Part shown: positions 25,670-34,293 of the stretch, in pieces
Numbering within the stretch: the first letter of the stretch is position 1
Layout of the letters: each line of letters starts with the position of its first letter
Source: Acetobacter fallax
Lineage (GTDB): Bacteria > Pseudomonadota > Alphaproteobacteria > Acetobacterales > Acetobacteraceae
DNA: 64,000 nucleotides
NCBI RefSeq assembly: GCF_011516735.1
Contig: NZ_WOSX01000016.1
Span: forward strand, 1 to 64,000
Direction: 5' to 3'
The notes under the pieces: model-generated
The model's database searches: none
The model's input: the letters and a program-made list of their open reading frames with translations, nothing else
Told to the model about the DNA's origin: nothing
Made by a program: the position numbers and the translations under genes

Positions 25670-27142
25670 ATGTCCGATTTTGATCTTCCGATAGGGCATC
25701 TCCAAAGCAGGGATAGCGACGGAGCAGTCGTGAACGGCGGCTCAGTTTCGGGTCTCAGCTTTGCGATTCTATGGGATATCCATAGGTCTACGGGAGAAGC
25801 TTATGGGCATCTTACAGTAAAACTCGCCAACGAAATTGTATGGAGGGTTCTAGCTGAGGAATCTTCCATCGATCTCATGCCATTTCTTGCCTTTTTAAGT
25901 GCCAAATGGGATGCGCTCGTTTTTAATCAGGGTTATCCAGGTGGAAAATCCTTAATAAAACCATCCGCCATCCTACAAACCCGTTCCTTTTTTTCTTTGG
26001 ATGAGGAAGCGGCCGAGGAAGATGATGATAATAACGATGTATTCTTGAGCGTACATGATTTATCCCATGGATTCCGTGATGTTGCGGACTGGCCTTCTCT
26101 GTGGTTTGTTAAAGAAGATAGCTTAGCCGTTCTTGAAGCAAATCAATCCGTAGTTCGTTGGCCATTTTATGATGTAATCAGGACTCTAGAACGTTTGGGT
26201 ACATTGATATCTAATCGCATCAAAGAAATTGATGCGAATCATGATTTGGTTGTTCAATGGGAAAAGCGAAACAATTTAAGTATAGATGAAATTCTTCCCA
26301 TTTCGCTGGGTCTTCCGAAAGGGGAAGTGGAAACACTCATCAGAACAAATGTGATTGAACGTCCGGGTTCGCGGTCTGAATTGGTTCGAGACTTCGATGA
26401 GACACGAGCTGCGGCTCGAATGCTTGGTTCCGTTGTTGATCTCGATGACCTTGTTTTAACAATCTCTGCACTTAGGGAAATACCAAAAACATCGACACCT
26501 GAACTCGACGCTTTGTCTCTGGAAGCCGAGGATGCATTAGCTCAATTTACACTTAAAGAACCATTTCACCAAGGGCGATATCTTGCTACTTGGCTTCGTG
26601 AAAAAATTGGACTGGATTCAGAAGGGTCTTGTGTTGAACTGGAACATTTACTGAAGCAGTGGGGCGTATTTTTCGGAAAATTTGAAACCGCATCTAATGT
26701 CGAAGCGATTAGCGTTTGGGGAGATAAATATGGCCCAGGTGTTCTCATAAACTCAGTTGGCACGAGATCTCGTGACACTACAAACAACGGCGCGCAAAAT
26801 TTCGGTGCCCGCGCAACGATGGCACATGAAATATGCCACCTCCTAATCGACAGAGGTACAACCTTAAGCGTTCTTGAAGTCTACGGAGGGGCAACACCTA
26901 AAATTGTAGAGCAGAGGGCCAATGCCTTTGCTGCAGAGTTTCTGTTGCCTATGGATTGGGCCATAAGACTTTATCGCAATTCTCCAGATGTCTCTTCAGC
27001 CTTAAATATAGCTAAGGAACAATATCAAACTACTCGTACATTGTCGGCAGCTCAAATGTTAAATTATGATAGAAAAAATCCGGGATCTCTGCATTTCTTT
27101 GATAAAAAACACTTATCTCACATTGCATCTACTTGGAGATGA
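25670..27142 (+). CDS. ImmA/IrrE-family metallopeptidase
   Basis: With the ATG at 25670 (AAGG nine bases upstream) the protein has 490 residues; a GTG at 25652 is an alternative. The C-terminal domain contains the zinc motif H386-E-I-C-H390 in ATMAHEICHLLID. The downstream VEQRANAFAAEFLLP helix supplies the likely third ligand. The segment EAISVWGDKYGPGVLINSVG just before it is also typical of this family. The N-terminal 300 residues are helical and include an acidic run (EEAAEEDDDNND); no clear DNA-binding domain is visible. ImmA/IrrE peptidases cleave repressors on mobile elements or respond to DNA damage. The AT-rich composition indicates horizontal transfer. Confidence 0.8.
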   Translation: MSDFDLPIGHLQSRDSDGAVVNGGSVSGLSFAILWDIHRSTGEAYGHLTVKLANEIVWRVLAEESSIDLMPFLAFLSAKWDALVFNQGYPGGKSLIKPSAILQTRSFFSLDEEAAEEDDDNNDVFLSVHDLSHGFRDVADWPSLWFVKEDSLAVLEANQSVVRWPFYDVIRTLERLGTLISNRIKEIDANHDLVVQWEKRNNLSIDEILPISLGLPKGEVETLIRTNVIERPGSRSELVRDFDETRAAARMLGSVVDLDDLVLTISALREIPKTSTPELDALSLEAEDALAQFTLKEPFHQGRYLATWLREKIGLDSEGSCVELEHLLKQWGVFFGKFETASNVEAISVWGDKYGPGVLINSVGTRSRDTTNNGAQNFGARATMAHEICHLLIDRGTTLSVLEVYGGATPKIVEQRANAFAAEFLLPMDWAIRLYRNSPDVSSALNIAKEQYQTTRTLSAAQMLNYDRKNPGSLHFFDKKHLSHIASTWR

Positions 27143-27188
27143 TAATTTTTCAGATGAAGATCTTATTAAGCATACAAGAGCGGATCTT

Positions 27189-27497
27189 TTAATAATTTAA
27201 GCTTTCAAAATCGATTTGGATGTTGAGATAGGTTGCCAGATACAATACAAACCATCTTACGGATTCGTTTTTATAAACTTTCGTGTCTAGCGGGCATACT
27301 ATCTCTTGTGTGACAGCTTTCTGGTCTATATTTTCGATCTTCAGAAATACGACCAGATCTACTAGCAATATCGCCTCCAGTAATTGGCCGGGCACAGGAG
27401 GATATCTTGGATCGCTGCTTGAGTATTTAAAGCCACATGGCCATAGATCAGGATCTCGGTCTTTTTCCATGCGTGGATTAATGTCTGATTGTGTCAT
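27189..27497 (-). CDS. Small hypothetical protein
   Basis: The open frame has 102 residues and ends 46 bp from the convergent ImmA/IrrE stop. The C-terminal half is hydrophobic and aromatic (LLEAILLVDLVVFLKIENID, then VRWFVLYLATYLNIQIDF). The first residues are charged (RMEKDRDPDLWPCGF). No family is recognised and no good ribosome site precedes the ATG. The IS5 fragment begins just upstream, so the frame may be a truncated or fused product. It is kept because it is AT-rich like the neighbouring module genes and fills the space between them and the IS. Confidence 0.35.
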   Translation of the reverse strand: MTQSDINPRMEKDRDPDLWPCGFKYSSSDPRYPPVPGQLLEAILLVDLVVFLKIENIDQKAVTQEIVCPLDTKVYKNESVRWFVLYLATYLNIQIDFESLNY

Positions 27498-27544
27498 TTA
27501 CTGATCGGATAGCCGACATTCCGCTCTCCCCCCACAACCGCCTG

Positions 27545-27830
27545 TCTGCTAAGTGTGATGAAGCGGACAGGTGATGATCCCTCCCGGTCGCCACCCCTCC
27601 ATCATCCGGGCGAAAACACCATGGCGCCCCAACGCTTCCAGCGATTGTACAGCGCCTTGCAGGGATCGCAGTCTTTCGGCGCGTCCCGCCAGCGCAATCC
27701 ACTGTAACTGACGAAAATGATCCCGCTCAGCACACGGCAGTCATCACCCCGCGATTTGCCGTGACCCTTCGGAAAACAGAGCCGAAGCCGGGCCATCTGC
27801 TCGTCTTCATTCCTCTCGCGGAGTCTGAAT
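27545..27830 (-). pseudogene. IS5-family (IS427-like) transposase, N-terminal fragment
   Basis: On the minus strand the frame reads MARLRLCFPKGHGKSRGDDC, then RVLSGIIFVSYSGLRWRDAP, and ends in LYNRWKRWGAMVF. This is the typical N-terminal domain of IS5/IS427-type transposases before the first catalytic Asp. It then stops, and the rest of the gene is absent. With the C-terminal fragment at 24.7 kb it brackets the GNAT/ImmA module, but the two fragments come from different IS5 subgroups. Confidence 0.72.
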
Positions 27831-28002
27831 CAAAGCTTCAACAATAAATCAATGCACCGCAGAGGTAAGGGGATATTATTGGTCCCCGGAATGAAAAATA
27901 AAACAAAATACGCTAACAGAACAAGCTTAATACATATTGGGGCGTTGTTATAATGAGCACCTCATCAACCTGGGGTGTTGCAATAGGAAAGGATTACTTC
28001 CA

Positions 28003-28203
28003 ATGGCTAAAACATCCCATACTGAAGCTGCCGAGCACCACGAGAACGCAGCAAAGGCACATCGGACGGCCGCCGGGCATCACGATAAGGGTGAGCACGA
28101 AAAGGCCCACGCGCATTCGACAACAGCGCATTCCCACTCAACGAAAGCGCACACTGCTTCCCAGGCCGCTCACGAAAAAAGCAGCAGTTCTCCGAAAAAG
28201 TAA
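28003..28203 (+). CDS. Small His/Ala/Lys-rich protein
   Basis: The protein has 66 residues, with AGGAAAGGA ten bases before the ATG. The sequence is almost entirely Ala, His, Lys, Ser, Thr and Glu in a heptad-like helical pattern (HTEAAEHHENAAKAHRTAAG, then KAHAHSTTAHSHSTKAHTAS) and ends with a Lys-rich tail. Similar short His/Lys/Ala-rich proteins occur in Acetobacteraceae and rhizobia, without known function. High His content suggests metal or nucleic-acid binding, but that is speculation. A TATAAT at 27949-27954 could be its -10 element. Confidence 0.7.
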   Translation: MAKTSHTEAAEHHENAAKAHRTAAGHHDKGEHEKAHAHSTTAHSHSTKAHTASQAAHEKSSSSPKK

Positions 28204-28214
28204 ACAACGCTAAC

Positions 28215-28240
28215 GGCCCGGCGGCATTTGTCGCCGGGCC
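28215..28240 (+). terminator. Stem-loop after the His-rich protein
   Basis: A perfect 9-bp GC stem (GGCCCGGCG / CGCCGGGCC) with an 8-base loop lies 11 bp after the stop. No T run follows, so it may be a weak or Rho-assisted terminator or a 3' stabilising structure. Confidence 0.5.
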
Positions 28241-28299
28241 AGTATGCCAGATGCCTCTTCAGCGCAGCCCCGCAGTGGATCGTCCGCTTTTACCCCATT

Positions 28300-28385
28300 T
28301 TGTTAAAGTAAATCGGGACCAAAGGAACTGAGTCCCTTTGCGGGCAAGGGGCAGAGCCCCGATAAACACGCTCCCCGCATAACGT
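28300..28385. repeat. Possible diverged copy of the CCAAAGG...CCTTTGG dispersed repeat
   Basis: The sequence GTTAAAGTAAATCGGGACCA, then AAGGAACTGAGTCCCTTTGC and GGGGCAGAGCCCCG, has the same order of elements as the repeats at 10.7 and 30.9 kb: an AT-rich lead, a small palindrome around AAAGG, then a GGG-CCC hairpin. Identity is much lower. It lies in the 270-bp gap before the M20 peptidase gene. Confidence 0.35.
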
Positions 28386-28474
28386 CTTCCCACGGCCCCC
28401 CGTTCCACCCAACGCCCCCCGGTGCCATGATGCCCCCCACATACGGACCACACGACCACCAGGGAGCATCACCC

Positions 28475-29863
28475 ATGACAACACCCCACGCAGCCCTCAC
28501 CCAGGCCGACAAAAACCTCGACGACAGCCTCGAACGCCTCTTCGCGCTGCTCCGTATCCCCAGCATCTCTACCAAAGCAGCGCACACCAAAGACTGCCGC
28601 GCCGCCGCCGAATGGCTGCAAAAAGAACTCACCGATCTCGGCTTCACCGCCGCCATCCGCGAAACCCCTGGCCACCCCATCGTCACCGGCCACCGCAAAG
28701 GCCCCGAAGGCAAACCTCACGTCCTGTTCTACGGCCATTACGACGTCCAGCCCGTTGATCCGCTCGACCTCTGGACCGTTCCCCCCTTCGAACCCCGCCT
28801 CGTGGACTCCCCGTCCGGCGCAACCGAAATCACCGCCCGCGGCGCCGCCGACGATAAAGGTCAGGTCATGACCTTCCTCGAAGCCTGCCGCGCCCTCCGC
28901 GACGCCGAAGGCCAGTTCCCCGTCGGCGTCACAATCGTCATCGAAGGCGAGGAAGAATCTGGCGGCGTCAACCTCCTGCCGTTCCTCAAAGCCAACGCCG
29001 CGGAACTGAAAGCCGACCTCGCCCTCATCTGCGATACCGGCATGCTCGACGAGAAAACCCCCGCCATCACCACCATGCTGCGCGGTATGGTTGGTGAAGA
29101 AGTCACCATTACCGCCGCCGCCTGTGACCTCCACTCCGGCATGTTCGGCAACGCCGCCCGCAACCCCATCCAGGTCCTCTGCGACATCATCTCAGACCTC
29201 CGCGACGGCGCCACCGGCCGCGTCACCCTGCCAGGCTTCTACGACGGCGTCCCCGAACTCCCCGAAACCACCCGTGAACAGTGGCGCAAAATCGGCCCCA
29301 CCGACGAACAGGGGCTCGGCAGCGTCGGCCTCCGCTGGCCCGCAGGCGAACAGGGCTACACCGCCCTCGAACAGACCTGGTGCCGCCCAAGTTGCGAAAT
29401 CAACGGCATCTCCGGCGGCTACGAGGAAGACGGTTTCAAAACCGTCCTCCCCGCCAAAGCTTCCGCCAAAATCTCCTTCCGCCTCGTCGGCAAGCAGGAC
29501 CCGGAAAAGATCCGCGCCGCCTTCCGCGAACACGTCCGAGCCCGCCTCCCCAAAGACTGCAAAGTCGAGTTCAGATCTCACGGCGGCTCCCGCGCCAGCG
29601 TCGTCCCGTCCGACATGCCCGCCCTCAGATCCGCCCTCACAGCCCTCTCCGAAGAATGGAATGTCCCCGCCACAGTCATCGGCTGCGGCGGCTCCATCCC
29701 CGTCGTCGGCGAAGTCAAGGAAGCCCTCGGTCTCGACTCTCTCCTGATCGGCTTCGGCCTCGGTGACGATCGCATCCACTCACCAAACGAAAAATACAAT
29801 CTGACGTCCTTCCACAAAGGCATACGCTCCTGGGTCCGCGTCCTCTCGGCTCTTACAAAATGA
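28475..29863 (+). CDS. M20-family metallopeptidase (dipeptidase)
   Basis: The ATG at 28475 has AGGGAG about ten bases upstream and gives 462 residues; an upstream in-frame ATG at 28427 has no such site. Di-zinc ligands are in [31 protein letters not shown] and the CDTGML segment. The inserted dimerisation domain starts near [13 protein letters not shown]20 dipeptidases of this length (CNDP-like) hydrolyse dipeptides in the cytoplasm. The stop overlaps the pdxA start by 4 bp (ATGA), so the two are translationally coupled, although their pathways are unrelated. Confidence 0.93.
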   Translation: MTTPHAALTQADKNLDDSLERLFALLRIPSISTKAAHTKDCRAAAEWLQKELTDLGFTAAIRETPGHPIVTGHRKGPEGKPHVLFYGHYDVQPVDPLDLWTVPPFEPRLVDSPSGATEITARGAADDKGQVMTFLEACRALRDAEGQFPVGVTIVIEGEEESGGVNLLPFLKANAAELKADLALICDTGMLDEKTPAITTMLRGMVGEEVTITAAACDLHSGMFGNAARNPIQVLCDIISDLRDGATGRVTLPGFYDGVPELPETTREQWRKIGPTDEQGLGSVGLRWPAGEQGYTALEQTWCRPSCEINGISGGYEEDGFKTVLPAKASAKISFRLVGKQDPEKIRAAFREHVRARLPKDCKVEFRSHGGSRASVVPSDMPALRSALTALSEEWNVPATVIGCGGSIPVVGEVKEALGLDSLLIGFGLGDDRIHSPNEKYNLTSFHKGIRSWVRVLSALTK

Positions 29864-30879
29864 TAAACACCCCGAATCACAAACCTCTCGTCCTCACCAT
29901 GGGAGATCCCGCCGGGATCGGTCCGGAAATCACCGTCGGTGCCTGGAAAGCCCTGCGTGAAACCGGCCCCGTCTTCGCCTGGATCGGCGATCCCGCCTGC
30001 CTTCCATCCGGCACATCGTATGAGGAAGTCATAACACTCACAGAAGCTGCCAGAGTTTTTCAGAAATCACTCCCGGTCCTGCCTCTCTCCCTCCAGGCCC
30101 CGGTCACACCCGGCAAACCCGACATCCTCAACGCCGGCCTCGTCGTCGACAGTATCCTCCGCGCCGTCGGCCTCACCCGCGCCGAAGATGCCGGCGCCGT
30201 CGTCACCAACCCAATCAGTAAAGCTGTCCTCCGCAGAGCCGGTTTTCCACATCCCGGCCACACCGAATTTCTCGCCGAACTTTGCGAAGTCCCCGGTCAG
30301 GAAGTCATGATGCTCGCCAGTCCCATGCTGCGTGTCGTCCCCGTCACAGTCCACGTCTCTCTTCGCGAAGCCCTGGACACTCTCACCACCGACCTCATCG
30401 TCAAAGTCGCCCGCACAACAGCCCATGCTCTGAAACGTGTTTTCGGAATCGCAACCCCCCGCCTCGCCATTGCTGGCCTCAACCCGCACGCAGGGGAGGG
30501 AGGCCATATGGGCCGCGAGGAAATCGACATCATCCTCCCTGCCATCAAACAACTCCGCGCCGAAGGACTGAGCCTCCACGGCCCCATGCCTCCCGACACC
30601 ATGTTCACAGACTCAGCCCGCGAAAACTATGATGTTGCCCTCTGCATGTATCACGACCAGGCCCTAATCCCGATCAAAACCCTCGACATGGAAAACGGCG
30701 TCAACACCACCCTCGGCCTCCCCATTGTCCGGACCTCCCCCGACCACGGCACCGCTTTCGACATCGCTGGAAAAAACCTCGCAAAACCCGAAAGCCTCAT
30801 TGCCGCCCTCCGCCTCGCCAGCCAGCTCGCCACTCACCGCGCCGCCAACCCGGAACCTCCCGAAAAACGCTTCACCTGA
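29860..30879 (+). CDS. pdxA: 4-hydroxythreonine-4-phosphate dehydrogenase
   Basis: The protein has 339 residues, the normal length. PdxA oxidises 4-phosphohydroxy-L-threonine with NAD in the DXP-dependent pyridoxal phosphate pathway. The N-terminal [15 protein letters not shown], the metal-ligand His in [14 protein letters not shown], and [15 protein letters not shown] are all typical, as is [14 protein letters not shown]. The C-terminal [14 protein letters not shown] completes the active site. The start overlaps the preceding peptidase stop. A dispersed repeat begins about 20 bp after its stop. Confidence 0.96.
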   Translation: MINTPNHKPLVLTMGDPAGIGPEITVGAWKALRETGPVFAWIGDPACLPSGTSYEEVITLTEAARVFQKSLPVLPLSLQAPVTPGKPDILNAGLVVDSILRAVGLTRAEDAGAVVTNPISKAVLRRAGFPHPGHTEFLAELCEVPGQEVMMLASPMLRVVPVTVHVSLREALDTLTTDLIVKVARTTAHALKRVFGIATPRLAIAGLNPHAGEGGHMGREEIDIILPAIKQLRAEGLSLHGPMPPDTMFTDSARENYDVALCMYHDQALIPIKTLDMENGVNTTLGLPIVRTSPDHGTAFDIAGKNLAKPESLIAALRLASQLATHRAANPEPPEKRFT

Positions 30880-30896
30880 CAGGCCGCACCGCAATC

Positions 30897-31030
30897 ACAG
30901 GGGCTCCGCCCCTGCACCCCGATTGGTTAATCATAAAATGGTTTCCAAAGGTCTGTGACCTTTGGTGGGTTCCAGGGCAAAGCCCTGGGAAGAAGCCAAC
31001 ACTTAATGACAACAGAGCCTTTGGAAACCA
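30897..31030. repeat. Dispersed intergenic repeat, second copy
   Basis: The stretch CAGGGGCTCCGCCCCTGCAC, then AAAATGGTTTCCAAAGGTCT and GTGACCTTTGGTGGGTTCCA, closing with GGGCAAAGCCCTGGGAAGAA, repeats the left arm and centre of the palindrome at 10.7 kb nearly base for base over about 90 bases. An inverted AGCCTTTGGAAACCA at its right end pairs with TGGTTTCCAAAGG at its left, so this copy is also palindromic. It starts 17 bp after pdxA and could serve as its transcription end. Confidence 0.8.
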
Positions 31031-31129
31031 TGTGATTCCCGCAATTATCTGGCCCACGGATGAGTCCCCTGCGCTCTCATCCCGGTCGTTCCGAAAGGTG
31101 TGTTCGGTTCCCGAAAGCGGAATGTCCGA

Positions 31130-31290
31130 TCAGTCCCCCCGACACAATCCGTCCAGCAGCACGTCCAGCGCGGCCTGAACCGGCTCGTTGCCGACCTTTT
31201 CTTCAGAAAGCTGCATGTGCAGGGCCAGCATCGCCAGCCCATGCACCTGTGCCCGGCATGCCGCAGCCTGCGCGCTGACGGGTACGGAAC
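31130..31290 (-). pseudogene. TetR-family regulator, C-terminal stump
   Basis: Reading leftward, one frame gives ACRAQVHGLAMLALHMQLSE, then EPVQAALDVLLDGLCRGD and a stop at 31130-31132. This matches the last helices of TetR/AcrR-type ligand-binding domains (W-x-x-VHGL-x-x-L...LLDGL). No start codon or helix-turn-helix is in frame with it; upstream frames are disrupted. It is a decayed gene end. Confidence 0.5.
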
Positions 31291-31509
31291 GGAAACTGCC
31301 GCTCCGCTGTCTTATCAGGCGATTCTATCGCCATGCTGAAAACGCAACCATCATTTCTGATGAAAGGATACCGAACGAAGAGAGAGCCCAATCAAAAAGA
31401 GCGCCCGGAATCGGAGACGCCTAACACTTCCTGTGCGGCTTTACCGCCGAGATAGCGAACAGGACGGGTAAATGATCAGAAATAACGAAGGCGGGCATCC
31501 CGCCAGAGC

Positions 31510-32214
31510 ATGCCGATGACATGCTGTTGTAATCAGAGCAGGGCCGACAGAATCGCCGCGCTCGCAGCTAAAGGGCTGGCGAAAGCCGCATCCGCTGCCG
31601 GACAGACGGTGACGCTATACAGGCCAACAGTGGCAATGTTGCCTCTGGAACAGCCACCGACCGGAACTCTTTCCGTTCTGTTCGACCAAACTGCCGCCCT
31701 GCCGGGAATATCGCCTGCGGTATGGGGCCACCCGTTAGCATATGCGGCCTGTGATATTACCCGGATCATGCCAGGTGATTACATGCTCACGGCAGCTTCT
31801 GCCGTGCTGCCTGGCGCGGTGGCAGACACATATTTTGTATCACGGGTTGATCTGAACAGGCCCGCGCTGGTGGTCCGCACTAATGCGGTCATGACTGTTT
31901 TGGAATCGGACCCGACAGCAGACGATAAAACCTTCGGGCTTCGGCCTGCGGAGGGTCCGGCTGCGAGTAAAGACGTGAAAATTGCCGATGGCTGGCCGGT
32001 GTCGCTGATCGCGCATGGTGGGACTAATCCACCCACGAGACTCGGCACTGATGTGCGTGCTGGCATGTTTTCGGTTCTCATGCCTGCAATCCCCGGCCAG
32101 CGGGTCTATGCGGGCCTCCGGCTTCGGGATGCGCTCGGCCATGATTACCACACCAGCGCTGTTGAGGTTTCAGACTTCGGCGTCAGGCTGACTCTGACAG
32201 AGGACCGGGTGTGA
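31510..32214 (+). CDS. Hypothetical protein, possibly of phage or mobile origin
   Basis: The protein has 234 residues. The first residues contain a CCC run (MPMTCCCNQSRADRIAALAA). The rest is beta-rich with no recognised family: VTLYRPTVAMLPLEQPPTGT, DLNRPALVVRTNAVMTVLES and a C-terminal SDFGVRLTLTEDRV. There is no signal peptide or membrane helix. It stands alone between the TetR stump and a lytic transglycosylase. Proteins of this style occur in prophage structural regions, but nothing here proves that. Function unknown. Confidence 0.5.
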   Translation: MPMTCCCNQSRADRIAALAAKGLAKAASAAGQTVTLYRPTVAMLPLEQPPTGTLSVLFDQTAALPGISPAVWGHPLAYAACDITRIMPGDYMLTAASAVLPGAVADTYFVSRVDLNRPALVVRTNAVMTVLESDPTADDKTFGLRPAEGPAASKDVKIADGWPVSLIAHGGTNPPTRLGTDVRAGMFSVLMPAIPGQRVYAGLRLRDALGHDYHTSAVEVSDFGVRLTLTEDRV

Positions 32215-32456
32215 CGTTCATCCAGACTGGACCGGCAACGCTACCAGAGGCCGGTGCAGCGGTTCCGCCTCCGCCAACAGCAAAAACATAAACAGGGGAC
32301 AGGAATTTTTATCAGAAAAAAATGCAATATCATGCTGTTATTTGTTGATATGATTCCACCCTCTCCGCCGGAAAATCAAGAAATCTACAATAAAGTCATA
32401 TATTCATGGAGAAGACGCTGAGATATCCGGCACAAAACCGTCACAGGTCCGGTGAA

Positions 32457-32876
32457 TTACTGGTTTTCTGTGCTCTCCGCAAATAACCGCGTGGCTTCGC
32501 TCATGACTTTCTTCTGATAAGCATCGTTCAGACGGGGCGTGTGGGAATGATAGTCCCCGATGGCCTTCATGAGATCGCCATGAGATTCAGTAATATAACT
32601 CCGGAGAACCACGGCAGAAGCCGCAATGTTGAAACATCCGTCGGAAACAAGCCGTGCTGCCGTCTGGACCGCCGGCATGCGTGACAGTTTCGAAAGTGGT
32701 TGTATCCACTGTGTGTTGATTTGCATGAGGCCCAGATCGGATGATCCATCCCGGTTGCGGTGAACAAGACCAATAGCACCTCGTTCGACCTGCCAGATAC
32801 TTGGAAGGACGCGTGGTGGAATATCATATCGGATTGCGGCAGCAAGCATACAGGCAAGCAAGGGAGCGGGCATCAC
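32457..32876 (-). CDS. Soluble lytic transglycosylase-like protein (SLT domain)
   Basis: The protein has 139 residues. The domain spans nearly the whole length: LPSIWQVERGAIGLVHRN carries the catalytic-type Glu, and DGSSDLGLMQINTQWIQPLS matches the conserved G-L-M-Q-I-N core. The N-terminus is hydrophobic (MMPAPLLACMLAAAIRY) and could be a short or uncleaved signal. Such small transglycosylases open peptidoglycan for secretion machines or conjugation. It lies divergently beside gspG, so a role in placing the type II secretion apparatus in the wall is plausible but inferred. Confidence 0.75.
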   Translation of the reverse strand: MMPAPLLACMLAAAIRYDIPPRVLPSIWQVERGAIGLVHRNRDGSSDLGLMQINTQWIQPLSKLSRMPAVQTAARLVSDGCFNIAASAVVLRSYITESHGDLMKAIGDYHSHTPRLNDAYQKKVMSEATRLFAESTENQ

Positions 32877-33015
32877 TGTCCTGTCGTTAGTCGTGTTTAA
32901 AAATCCGTGAAGTTTTTATGAATGTAATTCATTTTTAACAGTCATAATCTGTCCACAGCATTTTCGAACGTTTACTAACGCAACTGTTCTCTGTTCAGAA
33001 AGACAGTTCATAAAA

Positions 33016-33462
33016 ATGTCACTTCCGGAAGAAAATCATTCCAGAAATCCCTCCGACACGGAGGCCGGATTCACCCTTCTGGAAATTCTCGTCGTGCTGG
33101 CCATTCTTGGCCTTCTCGTCGGGCTCGTTGCGCCGGCAGCCCTGCGGCAACTGGGCGGAGCCCGGCTTTCGGTAGCAAAACAGTCACTCGCGCGGATTGG
33201 TACCGTCCTTGATATGTACAAACTGGATACCGGAACCTATCCATCCACTGATGAGGGGCTGGAAGCGCTGATTCAGCGTCCGTCCTCGGTGGAAAACTGG
33301 AGCGGCCCATACCTGAAAAATTCGGCACTTCCGCTGGACCCGTGGAATCATCCCTATGTCTATCGTTTTCCTTCGGATCAGGAAGGAAAGGAATATGACC
33401 TGTGTTCGAATGGTCCGACCGGAAAAAGTGATGCCGGATCAGGCCAGATCTGCAATTCCTGA
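33016..33462 (+). CDS. gspG: Type II secretion major pseudopilin GspG
   Basis: The protein has 148 residues. The prepilin peptidase site is AG/FTLLEILVVLAILGLLVGL, with the Glu at +5, so about 18 residues are removed. The periplasmic part has the GspG calcium-site region (DLCSNGPTGKSD) and TYPSTDEGLEALIQRP. GspG builds the periplasmic pseudopilus. It stands apart from the other pseudopilin genes. Its stop at 33462 directly abuts the stop of the convergent gspK, with no base between them. Confidence 0.95.
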   Translation: MSLPEENHSRNPSDTEAGFTLLEILVVLAILGLLVGLVAPAALRQLGGARLSVAKQSLARIGTVLDMYKLDTGTYPSTDEGLEALIQRPSSVENWSGPYLKNSALPLDPWNHPYVYRFPSDQEGKEYDLCSNGPTGKSDAGSGQICNS

Positions 33463-34293
33463 TCAGTCCTCATGGCGTGTTGTGGTCTCCCATCGCACAA
33501 CACGCCATGGCACCGGCCGCGCATCCGGCAAAAGAACAACTTCCGCATGCCTGTTCATGCGATACGCCCCCCGGGTCGCAACAGCATCAACCCCGATCAG
33601 CGTCTCCTCCTCCGGTTGTTCGTTATCGGGCTTCTGATCAGGACTGTTTGAAATGCCCGATCTGGTGAGCGCTTGCCGGACAGCCGGATCTGTGCTGCTC
33701 AGATCCGGAAGCTGAATCTGAGAAAAAGACAGATGTGGTTTAAGAATATTAAGGACAGACGGTGTCATCCCCGGTAATGCGGAGAGATCGTCGAATGTAT
33801 GAAACGGCGCGCCGGTCGGAGTGCATGTTTTCTGACCACCGATGGAACCGGTTGCCCCCGAGGCCGCGACATCCGGCATGTGCCAGGAAAAAATAGCTGC
33901 CGAAAGCGCCTGAGACTGATCCGTCGGCAACCCGGAAGCGGAAAAGAGCGCAGCCAGAAGAGTCTGCCCGGCGAAATTGGGATTGACACGGTTCCTGTCA
34001 GCCTGACTCCTGACAACAATACGGGTGCTTTCTTCCTCCGGCGCGCCATGCCATTGCGGGGCGGGCCGGGCAGCCCCTGTGCTCAGACCGAAAAGCTCGC
34101 TGGTAATTGCGGCATCGGCCAGGGTTTCAAGCTGAACACGCTGAAGAGTTCTGTCCCCAAGCCGAACGGCTGAACGACCGGTCGCAAGCGTCTGGGCGCC
34201 AATCAGCGCAAGAAAACCAAGAGTCCAGAGCACAAGAAGAAGTGCAAATCCCTCGTCCTGGAACGTGCGCGTTCCCTGTGGCTTTTCAGTCAT
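33463..34293 (-). CDS. gspK: Type II secretion minor pseudopilin GspK
   Basis: With the ATG at 34293, which overlaps the gspD stop by 8 bp, the protein has 276 residues. The N-terminal signature EG/FALLLVLWTLGFLALIGA lacks the Glu at +5, as expected for GspK at the pseudopilus tip. A large periplasmic region follows with the helical motif FDDLSALPGMTPSVLNILKP, found in GspK proteins. The C-terminus contains TRGAYRMNRHAEVVL. It is last in the minus-strand gspL-M-D-K series. Confidence 0.9.
   Translation of the reverse strand: MTEKPQGTRTFQDEGFALLLVLWTLGFLALIGAQTLATGRSAVRLGDRTLQRVQLETLADAAITSELFGLSTGAARPAPQWHGAPEEESTRIVVRSQADRNRVNPNFAGQTLLAALFSASGLPTDQSQALSAAIFSWHMPDVAASGATGSIGGQKTCTPTGAPFHTFDDLSALPGMTPSVLNILKPHLSFSQIQLPDLSSTDPAVRQALTRSGISNSPDQKPDNEQPEEETLIGVDAVATRGAYRMNRHAEVVLLPDARPVPWRVVRWETTTRHED

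Noticed and set aside
24735-27830. The two IS5 fragments flanking the GNAT/ImmA pair could be halves of one element split by an inversion
   Set aside because: The geometry would fit, but the left piece is an IS1031-like C-terminus (GFE-LPRRW) and the right piece an IS427-like N-terminus (LYNRWKRW). They come from different subgroups, so they are two separate scars.
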